NCBI RefSeq assembly: GCF_036346875.1
Contig: NZ_CP107852.1
Span: 4,960,001 to 5,024,000 of the forward strand
Direction of reading: 5' to 3'
Length of the DNA: 64,000 nt
Source of the DNA: Nocardia sp. NBC_00508
Lineage (GTDB): Bacteria > Actinomycetota > Actinomycetes > Mycobacteriales > Mycobacteriaceae
Shown here piece by piece: positions 26,251-34,180 of the stretch (its first letter is position 1; every line of letters begins with the position of its first letter). The notes below the pieces were generated by a model. It saw nothing but the letters and a program-made list of their open reading frames with translations, did not search any database and was not told the DNA's origin. The position numbers and the translations under genes were made by a program.

Positions 26251-26478
26251 TCAGCCGCAGCAGCCGCCACCGCAGCAGCCGCCGCTCGCCGGAGGCGCCG
26301 CGGGGCTCGGTGCGGGCGCGCTGCCGCCGCCTCGGCTGACGGTGGCGAACGTGGTCAGCAGTTTGACCGTGTCGTCGTGCCCGCTCGGGCAGGCGGTCGG
26401 CGCTGACGACTCCGCCATCGGGCGGGTCACCTCGAACGTGTCGCCGCAGCTGCGGCACCGATAGCTGTAACTCGGCAT
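26251..26478 (-). CDS. FmdB-family zinc ribbon protein
   Basis: A 75-residue protein. The N-terminal half is the FmdB zinc ribbon (SYRCRSCGDTFE with C8, C11, and C30). The tail is Gly/Cys rich (GGCCGGGCCG), a feature of actinobacterial forms, and might bind more metal. FmdB is thought to regulate transcription but its role in actinobacteria is unknown. It is transcribed alone towards the SelT-like gene, with 218 empty bases between. Confidence 0.85.
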   Translation of the reverse strand: MPSYSYRCRSCGDTFEVTRPMAESSAPTACPSGHDDTVKLLTTFATVSRGGGSAPAPSPAAPPASGGCCGGGCCG

Positions 26479-26520
26479 CCGCTCATTCTAGGGCCCGCAC
26501 CGCCGGTGCGTTCGTGCGGT

Positions 26521-26991
26521 CTAGAAGTAGTCTTTGAGCATTTCGGTGGACCACGGGGCTTGTCGGATCTCGCCGCGTGGGCCGAACTCGGCAAACCATG
26601 GCTTGATGTCGAGCACGGGTGTGCCGTCTACCGCGTCCAGCTCAGCTACGTGTGGGTCCAAGCCGTCTACTCGGAGCAGTCGGGTACGGGATACGCCGAG
26701 CCAGTTGATGCGCCGCATGTTCCGATGCCCAAAGATGCCGACCTTCGGCCATGCTGGGTTGTCGCGGGCACTGCGCGCACCGAAGTGCAAGTCGGTTGGA
26801 TCTGTCAGGTGGAACCGGAACACGATCTCGAGATGGCTGAACTCTTCCAAGCCTTGCACGGACTCTTCGGTGAACCTGGAGTCATCTATGCGAATGATTG
26901 CCTCCGTGCCTCTCCAGTGATCGTCCGTAGGTTCGCGGCGACCACCTACGACATGTGCGACCGGAACTACCTCGAACACTTCGTCAGCCAT
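26521..26991 (-). CDS. TrmO-family tRNA methyltransferase (TsaA/UPF0066)
   Basis: A 156-residue single-domain protein. The family pattern is visible: a beta-barrel start (VVPVAHVVGGRRE), FSHLEIVFRFH, and the HRNMRRINWLGVSRTRLL segment corresponding to the H-R-P-N-P-I-G stretch. The proline-rich motif is altered (HRNMRRINWLG). TrmO methylates t6A37 of tRNA using SAM. ATG 26991 has AGAGG upstream. It ends a minus-strand run with an XRE regulator and a DUF6879 gene, an unusual setting for a tRNA enzyme, so a specialised role is possible. Confidence 0.8.
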   Translation of the reverse strand: MADEVFEVVPVAHVVGGRREPTDDHWRGTEAIIRIDDSRFTEESVQGLEEFSHLEIVFRFHLTDPTDLHFGARSARDNPAWPKVGIFGHRNMRRINWLGVSRTRLLRVDGLDPHVAELDAVDGTPVLDIKPWFAEFGPRGEIRQAPWSTEMLKDYF

Positions 26992-27003
26992 GCGACCTCT
27001 GTC

Positions 27004-27102
27004 CTACTTCCCGTTTGCGGCTAGATACTCTGCTGCTCGCTCGTCGATCTCGCGTACACCAGCAATAGGCTGACCGAGATACGGAGCCACGTTGTTCAAC
27101 AC
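27004..27102 (-). CDS. 32-residue ORF between XRE and TrmO genes
   Basis: Starts with GTG 27102 directly after the XRE gene stop and ends 12 bases before TrmO. The peptide begins VLNNVAPYLGQPIAGVREID and ends EYLAANGK, with codon use like the neighbours. Placement between two stop/start junctions suggests a coupled small gene, though chance read-through cannot be excluded. Confidence 0.5.
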   Translation of the reverse strand: MLNNVAPYLGQPIAGVREIDERAAEYLAANGK

Positions 27103-27957
27103 CTATCCGCCGAGTTCAGTAAGAACGTTGACGATGAGTTCGCGGGCGTCGCGGCCGTACACCGCCGCGCCTCTGAGGACCTCGAACATTCGCATGTACA
27201 TGTGGCACTCGGCGGGCTGCGTTACCTGGATGCTCGCAGTCGGTGTTTCCAGTGCGACGAGGTCGTTGTCGAGGATCCAAAATCCGGTAGACGCAACGGC
27301 ATCTCGCTCGGTCATCAACGGGACGATGCCGAGCGAGATATTCGGAAGCGCCATCAACTCGAGTAGTCGGCCGAGCTGCCCAGCCTGCACCTCTGCAGTC
27401 CCGAACCATGTTCGTAGCGCTTGCTCCTCGAGCACCACTACGAACCGCTTGCCGCCCCGCTGGATAATCCGCTGCCGTTCCACCCGGACAGCGACGGCTT
27501 CTTCGATGTCGTTCGGTGTGTCGAGGAAGCGGATCCAAAACGACAGCATGGCGGCCGAGTACTCGGCAGTCTGGAACAGGCCGGGGATGACATTGTGCTC
27601 GTAGATGCGGAAGACCCGAGTCTGTTCGTACCGCTTCTGGGTATGAGCGCCGAGTACGCGCTTCATACCCGCCCTGCTCTCGCGACGGAATTCGAGATAA
27701 GCCGAGTCGACTGTCCGCAGGGTGGCGACCAGGTCCGCGATCTGGTCTTCGGCGGCGCAAATACGGCACCACACGCGGATGTCTCGATTAGTGGGGGCCT
27801 GGACGCCGTTCTCGATCTTCGACACCCGTGTGTAGTGCTGTCCTGTTGCCTCGCCGAGTTCGCGGCCGGTCAAACCCGCGTCTTTGCGGAGATCACGGAG
27901 TCGAGCGCCGAGCGCGCGCCGCGCTTCCTGCGCCGAACTAGACGGGCTTGTACTCAC
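27103..27957 (-). CDS. XRE regulator with DUF5753 domain
   Basis: A 284-residue protein with an N-terminal XRE helix-turn-helix (LRDLRKDAGLTGRELGEATG then HYTRVSKIENG, residues about 18-54) and a C-terminal DUF5753 domain (VFRIYEHNVIPGLFQTAEYS ... ECHMYMRMFEVLRGAAVYG). Such pairs are abundant in Streptomyces and Nocardia and usually sit beside a small DUF397 or DUF6879 gene; the regulated targets are mostly unknown. GTG 27957 overlaps the DUF6879 gene end by 20 bases. Confidence 0.92.
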   Translation of the reverse strand: MSTSPSSSAQEARRALGARLRDLRKDAGLTGRELGEATGQHYTRVSKIENGVQAPTNRDIRVWCRICAAEDQIADLVATLRTVDSAYLEFRRESRAGMKRVLGAHTQKRYEQTRVFRIYEHNVIPGLFQTAEYSAAMLSFWIRFLDTPNDIEEAVAVRVERQRIIQRGGKRFVVVLEEQALRTWFGTAEVQAGQLGRLLELMALPNISLGIVPLMTERDAVASTGFWILDNDLVALETPTASIQVTQPAECHMYMRMFEVLRGAAVYGRDARELIVNVLTELGG

Positions 27958-28456
27958 GGTGTGGTATCGCCAATTGCCACACCGCCTCGAACGCCGTGCG
28001 GCACAATCGAATATCGTGTGGGTCGGTCGAAGTCACCTTGTCGCTACCGAGTCCGTTGCCCGCGTAGTGGAGGAACACGACGAGACGGTCGTCGAACAGG
28101 TAGAAGTCATTGCCGGGTATGGCGAGAGAGGACACCCGTCGCCGAGGAACCCAGCGGATATCTTCGCCGGCGTCGACCATGGGTTGGGCGATGCCGTACG
28201 ACCAGCGCTGATAGTCGCTGAGCGGCTCCGAGACAATGCGCGCTCGGCGGACCGATCTACCGGCGGCGACATGGTTCCGCAGCGTCGAGCACCAGCCTTG
28301 CAGCCATTCGAGATCGTCGTGTTCACCTTCCGCCCACTTCGCCATATGCGGTAGCTCAACCGCCGTACCGTACGCATCACGGGTTTCGAGGTGAAGCGAC
28401 TCTCGGTCGAAGTCGGAGAGTAGCCGGTCGAATTCGTCATCGCTGATCGATGTCAC
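27938..28456 (-). CDS. DUF6879 family protein
   Basis: A 172-residue soluble protein matching the DUF6879 pattern: FDRLLSDFDRESLHLETRDAYG near the N-terminus, a WLQGWCSTLRNHVAAGRSVRRARIV centre, YGIAQPMVDAGEDIRWVPRR and a FLFDDRLVVFLHY-like strand. Proteins of this family are partners of XRE/DUF5753 regulators in actinobacteria. The GTG start at 28456 has GGGAG; the 20-base overlaps on both sides show coupled translation. Function unknown. Confidence 0.85.
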   Translation of the reverse strand: MTSISDDEFDRLLSDFDRESLHLETRDAYGTAVELPHMAKWAEGEHDDLEWLQGWCSTLRNHVAAGRSVRRARIVSEPLSDYQRWSYGIAQPMVDAGEDIRWVPRRRVSSLAIPGNDFYLFDDRLVVFLHYAGNGLGSDKVTSTDPHDIRLCRTAFEAVWQLAIPHREYKPV

Positions 28457-28658
28457 TGTCTCCCTGCCCGAAGAACGGAACTAGCCGGTCTGGGATCTCG
28501 ACGCATGATTCACCCGCTGGGATACCCATCTGAGCCAGCACATCCGGGTCGTTGACGACCCATCCCTGCACTACCCAGGAACCCCGGTCAGTGCGGTATA
28601 GCGTGGGTGAACCGGTTGGGTTCGAGGCCGGATCTCTGGCGATGAACGTTAGACGCAC
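28437..28658 (-). CDS. Small protein heading the XRE/DUF6879 run
   Basis: A 73-residue protein starting VRLTFIARDP at GTG 28658. A short conserved beta-rich segment reads SPTLYRTDRGSWVVQGW. Small proteins of this type precede DUF6879 and XRE/DUF5753 genes in many actinobacteria and are uncharacterised. G-rich sequence upstream (GGCGGGGGG) may serve as ribosome-binding site. Its end overlaps the DUF6879 start by 20 bases. Codons upstream in the same frame look non-coding, so the GTG start is preferred. Confidence 0.75.
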   Translation of the reverse strand: MRLTFIARDPASNPTGSPTLYRTDRGSWVVQGWVVNDPDVLAQMGIPAGESCVEIPDRLVPFFGQGDSDIDQR

Positions 28659-29109
28659 GGTAGGCCCCCCGCCTATCTTGTTGCGATCAGTTGCGCCCCG
28701 ACACCTCGACGGCCATCTGCAGCGCGTGAAGCGGCGCGCCGATGTCATTTTCGACGTTGATGATGTGGCGGCGCGTTGGCCGTCCATCAGCGAAGCGTCC
28801 ACGTTCAGCGCTCAGGAGTGAGGCACCCATTCTGCTGTTCGGCGAGGTGTTGTCCGAAGTCTGTCCAGGCGACGGACCTTTGGCGGGTCGCTCGCCGCTG
28901 AGCCGGTCGCGGGGCGGGGGCCAGCGTCTCTACAGCTATCAGAGCGAATCCGGTGTGACTCGCACGACCGTGACCAATTCGACACCGTGCCCCATGCAGC
29001 GGCCTGAACAGCGGATGAATGTCGCTCGACGCAGCAATGTCTCGGCATCGAAACCTGGGCGTACCGATCTTCGACGTACTCTCGAAAGAGAAGTATGAGG
29101 AGGTCTGCG
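28659..29109. other. Divergent intergenic region
   Basis: 451 bases between the small minus-strand gene and the carboxylesterase. No frame looks coding on either strand. It should carry promoters for both sides; no clear palindrome or consensus boxes were found by eye. Confidence 0.5.
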
Positions 29110-30705
29110 ATGCGCGCTGAGTTCTCCGAGGCGGTGCCCGGGCCCGACGATCTCGGCGAGACGATCGCGCGGACGGTCTACGGCGATGTGCGTGGCGTGC
29201 GCGAGGGGTCCGTTTCGATGTGGCGCAGCATCCCGTACGCGACCGCACCCACCGGCCCGGCCCGGTTCGCGCCGCCGCAGCCACCGCAGGCGTGGGAGGG
29301 GGTGCGCGACTGCACCCGCTTCGGCGAGATCGCGCCGCAGTCGCTCGGCCCTATGGTGCCCATCGACTCGGGCCTGACGATCGGTGAGGACTGCCTCTGG
29401 CTGAACGTCTGGTCACCGCATCGCGGGGCCGGTGACCCGGCGCGTCCTCTGGAGACCGAGCCGCGGCCGGTCATGGTCTGGCTGCACGGCGGCGCGTACT
29501 GCCTCGGCACCGCAGCGCAGGAGATCTACGACGGACGCAAGCTGGCGCTGACCGGTGACGTCGTGGTCGTCGCGGTGAACTATCGGCTCGGTGCGCTCGG
29601 CTTTCTCGACCTGTCCTCGCTCGGCGACGACTTCGTGCCGAACCTCGGCCTGCACGACCAGATCGCCGCGCTGGAGTGGGTGCGCGACAACATCGCCGCG
29701 TTCGGCGGCGACCCCGGCAACGTCACGCTGTTCGGCGAATCCTCCGGCGCGGGCTGCGTCACCGCGTTGCTGACCTCGCCGCGCGCGGCGGGCCTGTTCC
29801 ACAAGGCGATCGCCCAGAGTCCGCCCGCGACCACGGTTTTCGGACCGGAACGCGCGGCGGCGGTGGCGCAGCGATTCCTGGAACTGATCGAGTTGCCCGC
29901 GTCCCGGGCCAAAGAACTCCTGGAGTGCCCGATCGATCGGATCGTCGCGGCGGCGGGCGTGCTGCTCGACGAGATCCCGCTGAAGGAGCCGGGCAGGCTG
30001 GCGGCGGCGCCTGTGGTCGACGGAGATCTACTGCCGACCTACCCGATCGACCGGTTCCAGCGCGGGCGTTCGCACCGGGTGCCGCTGATGATCGGCACCA
30101 ACAAGGACGAGGCGTCGCTGTTCCGGCTGCTCCGCTCGCCGATCATGCCGGTGACCCCGGACGCGGTGAACGCGATGCTGCGCGACGTAGCGGCACATCA
30201 TCCCGAGATGTCGGCCGAGCGGATCGCCGAGATCACCTCGGCCTACCCGGATCTGGGCAAGGCCCGTGGCGCCATGGCCATGTCCACCGACGCGGCGTTC
30301 CGGATGCCGGCGCACTGGGTCGCCGACGGCCACGCCCAGCACTCGCCGACCTGGATGTACCGCTTCGACTACGCCACCCCGATGCTGCGGGCAGCCCGCG
30401 TCGGCGCGGGCCATGCCACCGAACTACCTTACGTCTTCGGCAATTTTGGCACGTTGAACCACGACCCGACCTTCTGGCTCGGCGGCCGCAAGACCGCCAT
30501 GGACATCTCCGGCCGCATCATGCGCCGCTGGCTGGCCTTCGCCACCTACGGCGTCCCCGCCGCCCTCGACGGCTCCAAACACTGGCCGCCCTACCGCCTC
30601 CCGGCCCGCACCACCCTGGTCATCGACACCGCCGACCGAGTCGTCGACGACCCCGACCGCGAACTCCACACCGCCTGGGGTCAGCAAGCTGTCGGCTTCA
30701 GCTAG
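29110..30705 (+). CDS. Type-B carboxylesterase
   Basis: A 531-residue alpha/beta hydrolase of the carboxylesterase/para-nitrobenzyl esterase group. The nucleophile serine is S211 in GESSGAG; the oxyanion-hole segment is LHGGAYCLG; the family block EDCLWLNVWSP and FGGDPGNVTLFG are intact. It hydrolyses carboxylic esters and has no signal peptide, so it is cytoplasmic. ATG 29110 is preferred over 29095 since AGGAGG at 29098-29103 sits 6 bases upstream. A ribbon-helix-helix-like gene follows after 57 bases. Confidence 0.93.
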   Translation: MRAEFSEAVPGPDDLGETIARTVYGDVRGVREGSVSMWRSIPYATAPTGPARFAPPQPPQAWEGVRDCTRFGEIAPQSLGPMVPIDSGLTIGEDCLWLNVWSPHRGAGDPARPLETEPRPVMVWLHGGAYCLGTAAQEIYDGRKLALTGDVVVVAVNYRLGALGFLDLSSLGDDFVPNLGLHDQIAALEWVRDNIAAFGGDPGNVTLFGESSGAGCVTALLTSPRAAGLFHKAIAQSPPATTVFGPERAAAVAQRFLELIELPASRAKELLECPIDRIVAAAGVLLDEIPLKEPGRLAAAPVVDGDLLPTYPIDRFQRGRSHRVPLMIGTNKDEASLFRLLRSPIMPVTPDAVNAMLRDVAAHHPEMSAERIAEITSAYPDLGKARGAMAMSTDAAFRMPAHWVADGHAQHSPTWMYRFDYATPMLRAARVGAGHATELPYVFGNFGTLNHDPTFWLGGRKTAMDISGRIMRRWLAFATYGVPAALDGSKHWPPYRLPARTTLVIDTADRVVDDPDRELHTAWGQQAVGFS

Positions 30706-30762
30706 CCCGCACGACGCCCTCATCGTGTCCGGCAAGGCGCCCTACAGCAAGGAAACGCAATC

Positions 30763-31086
30763 ATGACCGATCCCGCCAAGGCCGCTCGCCGCGCGCGCCA
30801 CGACGCCATCCGTGCGCAGGTCGCCGACGAGGAAACTGAAGCCGCTGAGGCCGAGGCCGCCGAAAATGCCGCCACCCTTGATGTGTCACTGCACCTGCGG
30901 ATCAGCCACACCCTGGACGCCGAGCTTCGTCGGCGGGCCGCCGCCGAGCACATCCCGACCTCCGCGCTCGTCCGAAAGCTGCTGGCCCAGGCCGTGCGCC
31001 AGCACGATGCCTGCGGGCTCACTGCCGCCGACGTCGAAGAGATCGCTCGCCGCGTCACCCGGGAAGAGCTTCATCGCAGCGCGTGA
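30763..31086 (+). CDS. Ribbon-helix-helix-like small protein
   Basis: A 107-residue protein. The first 45 residues are charged and alanine/glutamate rich. Then LDVSLHLRISHTLDAELRRRA with the following SALVRKLLAQAV looks like the strand-helix-helix of CopG/MetJ DNA-binding proteins, as found in antitoxins and plasmid regulators. No toxin gene is adjacent; the next gene is convergent. ATG 30763 has AAGGAAA upstream. It may be co-transcribed with the esterase. Confidence 0.65.
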   Translation: MTDPAKAARRARHDAIRAQVADEETEAAEAEAAENAATLDVSLHLRISHTLDAELRRRAAAEHIPTSALVRKLLAQAVRQHDACGLTAADVEEIARRVTREELHRSA

Positions 31087-31093
31087 CGTGCCT

Positions 31094-32173
31094 TCAGACG
31101 TCGGTGGAGAAGCGGATGCCGCCGTCGGGGATCTCGACGCCGGGCCAGACGCGCGCGCCGCGCAGGAGTTCGCAGCGGGCGCCGATGTTGGCCCCGTCGC
31201 CGATGACGCCGTCGCGGACCAGCGCGCGCGGGCCGATGCGCGCGCCGAAGCCGATGATGGTGCGCTCAACCGTGGCACCCGCTTCGATCACCGCGCCGTC
31301 GAAGACGACCGCGCCGTCCAGCCGGGCACCGGCGCCGATCTCGGCGCCGCGGCCGACGACCGTGCCGCCGATGAGCACCGCGCCGGGAGCGACGCCCGCG
31401 CCGGGGTGGACCAGCGACTCGCCGCGCTGACCAGGCAAAGCAGGGGAGGGCGCGATACCACGGACGAGATCGGCCGAACCGCGGACGAAGTCCTCGGGGG
31501 TGCCCATATCGCGCCAGTAGGAGGTGTCGACATGCGCTTGGAGGCGGGCGCCCTCGGCCAGCAGCGAGGGGAACACCTCGCGCTCCACCGAGACCGGACG
31601 CCCGGCCGGGATCTTCTCGATGTACTCGCGGCGGAAGACGTAGCACCCGGCGTTGATCTGGTCGGTCGGCGGATCCTGGGTCTTCTCCAGGAACGCGGTG
31701 ACCCGGCCGTCTTCGTCGGTCGGCACGCATCCGAAGGCACGCGGGTCACTGACCCGGACCAGATGCAGCGTCACGTCGGCGCGGGTCGACTCGTGCGTGT
31801 CGAGCACCGCGCCGAGATCGGTGCCGCCGAGCACGTCGCCGTTGAACACCATCACGGTGTCCCCGCGCAGCTTGGGCAGCACGTTGCGGATGGCGCCGCC
31901 GGTGCCGAGCGGCTCGGTCTCGGTGACGTACTCGATCTCCAGCCCCAGCTCGGCGCCGTCGCCGAAGTGCTCCTCGAACACCTCGGCCTTGAACGAGGTG
32001 CCCAGCACCACGTGGGTGATCCCGGCTTCGGCGATGCGGGCGAGCAGATGGGTCAGGAACGGCAACCCGGCCGTCGGCAGCATCGGCTTGGGCGCCGAGA
32101 GGGTCAGCGGCCGCAACCGCGTGCCCTGCCCGCCGACCAGGATCACGGCCTCGGTGCCTGCATTTCCTGCCAT
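31094..32173 (-). CDS. manB: Mannose-1-phosphate guanylyltransferase
   Basis: A 359-residue sugar-nucleotide pyrophosphorylase. The N-terminal Rossmann domain carries GGQGTRLRPLT and K29 in APKPM; the C-terminal part is a left-handed beta helix of hexapeptide repeats (VIGDGANIGARCELL). It makes GDP-mannose from mannose-1-phosphate and GTP, feeding arabinogalactan-linker, lipomannan and mannoside synthesis. The name follows Mycobacterium (manB, Rv3264c, GDP-Man pyrophosphorylase); the symbol is used differently elsewhere. ATG 32173 has GGGAG upstream. Gene order matches the mycobacterial cluster with wbbL and rmlD. Confidence 0.9.
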   Translation of the reverse strand: MAGNAGTEAVILVGGQGTRLRPLTLSAPKPMLPTAGLPFLTHLLARIAEAGITHVVLGTSFKAEVFEEHFGDGAELGLEIEYVTETEPLGTGGAIRNVLPKLRGDTVMVFNGDVLGGTDLGAVLDTHESTRADVTLHLVRVSDPRAFGCVPTDEDGRVTAFLEKTQDPPTDQINAGCYVFRREYIEKIPAGRPVSVEREVFPSLLAEGARLQAHVDTSYWRDMGTPEDFVRGSADLVRGIAPSPALPGQRGESLVHPGAGVAPGAVLIGGTVVGRGAEIGAGARLDGAVVFDGAVIEAGATVERTIIGFGARIGPRALVRDGVIGDGANIGARCELLRGARVWPGVEIPDGGIRFSTDV

Positions 32174-32213
32174 CAAGCTCCCCTGTTCACAACGTTGCTT
32201 CTCGCGGCACCGG

Positions 32214-33104
32214 CTATCCGGCGTCGCGCGCCTGTTGGCGCAGGGCAGATCGAACCGCAATCTTCGAGCGCACCGCAAGTCCAGCGCGCAGCGCCAGCCG
32301 CAGCGGTGCCTGCCACCAGTGCGGATGCCGGTCCGCTTGGAACCGGTAGGCGCTGGCGTGGTGGGCGGGCAGCATGACTTCGGGATGGCGGCCCGCGGCA
32401 TGCCCCTTGGCGTGGGTGACCTCGGCGTCCGGCACGAACACGTTGTGCCAGCCCGCCTTGCCCATCCGGTCGCCGAAGTCGACGTCCTCCATGTACATGA
32501 AGTAGCGCGAGTCGAAGCCATCGATCGAGTCGAACGCCGCGCGCCGCACCAGCAGGCACGACCCGGACAGCCAGCCGACCGCCCGCTCGGAGATCTCCTC
32601 GTTCTCCTGCCGGTACCGCCGGGTCCACGGGTTGGCCTTCCACACCGTGCCCAGGATCGCGTGACCAGCGCCGTCGAGCAGCCCGGGCACACGCCGGGCG
32701 GACGGATACACGCTGCCGTCCGGCTCCAGCACCAGCGGCCCGAGCGCGCCCGCCCGCGGCCAGCGCTCGGCCGCCGCGAGCAGCTTGTCGATGGAATCGG
32801 CGCCCCAGCGGATGTCCGGGTTGGCGATCACGACGAACTCGATGTCCGGATCGATCTCCGCGACCGCCCGGTTGATCGCGCCGCCGTAGCCGATGTTGCC
32901 GCCGGTGCGCAGCAGCCGCACGTGCGAGTTGGCCTCGGCGGCCAGCTCGGGCGCCCCGTCGACCGACCCGTTGTCGGCCAGGATCACCTGCGGTTTCTCC
33001 GTGGTGGCCGCGGCGAGGGTGGTGATGAAGTGCTCGAGGTGTTCACCCGGCGAGTAGGTCACCGTGACGACGGCCAGGCTCGCTGGCGCGGTGGAATCAC
33101 TCAC
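32214..33104 (-). CDS. wbbL: Rhamnosyltransferase (WbbL type)
   Basis: A 296-residue GT2-type glycosyltransferase. The DxD-type region is FVVIANPDIRWG, preceded by VILADNGSVDG, and the acceptor region by YFMYMEDVDFGDRM, the ED motif of GT-A enzymes. In mycobacteria the homologue adds rhamnose from dTDP-rhamnose to decaprenyl-PP-GlcNAc, forming the linker between peptidoglycan and arabinogalactan, and is essential. The order rmlD, wbbL, manB is conserved here. GTG 33104 has GGAG 3 bases upstream within a repeat. Confidence 0.88.
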   Translation of the reverse strand: MSDSTAPASLAVVTVTYSPGEHLEHFITTLAAATTEKPQVILADNGSVDGAPELAAEANSHVRLLRTGGNIGYGGAINRAVAEIDPDIEFVVIANPDIRWGADSIDKLLAAAERWPRAGALGPLVLEPDGSVYPSARRVPGLLDGAGHAILGTVWKANPWTRRYRQENEEISERAVGWLSGSCLLVRRAAFDSIDGFDSRYFMYMEDVDFGDRMGKAGWHNVFVPDAEVTHAKGHAAGRHPEVMLPAHHASAYRFQADRHPHWWQAPLRLALRAGLAVRSKIAVRSALRQQARDAG

Positions 33105-33132
33105 AACTCCGCCTCGCGGCCGCTCGGCTCCG
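33102..33132 (-). repeat. Dispersed intergenic repeat, divergent copy
   Basis: Read on the minus strand, CGGAGCCGAGCG then CGCGAGG leads into the wbbL start. It shares this core with copies at 22894 and 60171. Confidence 0.5.
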
Positions 33133-33195
33133 TTGTGCGCGATTGCACGCTGTGTCCTCGATTCACTCGCTCACGCTCGCTCATGACTGCCAACC

Positions 33196-34065
33196 CTAGC
33201 CGGACCGGCTCGCCAGCGCGTCTTCCAGTGCCGTTCGCCAAGCGCGCAGGGGAGTCAGCCCGGCGCTGTCCCAGGCACGTGGTGAGAGCACCGAATATGC
33301 CGGGCGCCGTGCGGGTCTGGGAAACGCGGACGAATCGCACGGCCGGACCCGTTCCGGATCGGCGCCGATCCCGGCGAACACCGCGCGGGCGAGTTCGAAG
33401 CGGCTGGCCTGTCCGGCGTTGGTGGCGTGCAGGACTCGCGGCGCGTCCGGCCGCCCCGCCAGTTCCAGCAGTGCGGTGGCCAGGTCGGCGGCGTAGGTTG
33501 GGGAGCCGACCTCGTCGTCGACCACGTCGACGGTGTCGCGTTCCTGTTCCAGCCGCAGCATCGTCGCGACGAAATCTCCGCCGCGCCCGGTGTATACCCA
33601 CGCGGTGCGCACCACGTGCGCGTTCGGGCACCGCGCGAGCACCGCCTGCTCGCCCGCGAGCTTGGACTCCCCATACACCGACGCGGGTCCGGTCGGATCG
33701 GTGGTGTCATACGGCCGCTGGTGGGTACCTGGAAAGACATAGTCGGTGGACAGATGGATCAACCGAGCACCGAGTGCCGCGCAGGCCTCGGCGAGCACGG
33801 CAGGTCCGGTCGCGTTACCCGCGTACGCTGCCTCGGTCTCGGTTTCGGCCCGATCGACGGCGGTATAGGCGGCGCAGTTCAGCACCACGTCGCCGGGTGT
33901 GAGCACCGCGCGCACGGCGGCGGGGTCGGTGATGTCGAGTTCGGCGCGCCGGTAGCCGTGGGCGGCCGGAGCGAGACGCAGCAGTTCCCGGCCCACCTGC
34001 CCGCGCGCCCCGGTGACGACGAGGCGTGCGGATACGGTGGATTCGGGCGCGGTGAGGTCGGTCAC
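33196..34065 (-). CDS. rmlD: dTDP-4-dehydrorhamnose reductase
   Basis: A 289-residue extended short-chain dehydrogenase. The NADPH motif is TGARGQVG (residues 18-25) and the catalytic pair Y131-x3-K135 (YGESK), with STDYVF before it. It reduces dTDP-6-deoxy-L-lyxo-4-hexulose to dTDP-L-rhamnose, the donor used by the next gene, wbbL. GTG 34065 is chosen; it has no Shine-Dalgarno but CAGACT lies 7 bases before it, so the message may be leaderless. Confidence 0.92.
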   Translation of the reverse strand: MTDLTAPESTVSARLVVTGARGQVGRELLRLAPAAHGYRRAELDITDPAAVRAVLTPGDVVLNCAAYTAVDRAETETEAAYAGNATGPAVLAEACAALGARLIHLSTDYVFPGTHQRPYDTTDPTGPASVYGESKLAGEQAVLARCPNAHVVRTAWVYTGRGGDFVATMLRLEQERDTVDVVDDEVGSPTYAADLATALLELAGRPDAPRVLHATNAGQASRFELARAVFAGIGADPERVRPCDSSAFPRPARRPAYSVLSPRAWDSAGLTPLRAWRTALEDALASRSG

Positions 34066-34180
34066 GGGCGCAAGTCTGGCATGCCACCGCACTCGCGGTT
34101 CAGATCCTTCGCAGTAACCGTTCGTTAGCTCGAGGCGTCGGGGGATCCCGAAACTGGGCGGGGCGGGCGGGAAACCACAG

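Noticed and set aside
31653..33902. A 749-residue plus-strand frame over manB, wbbL and rmlD
   Set aside because: It is antisense to three recognisable genes and has no domain.
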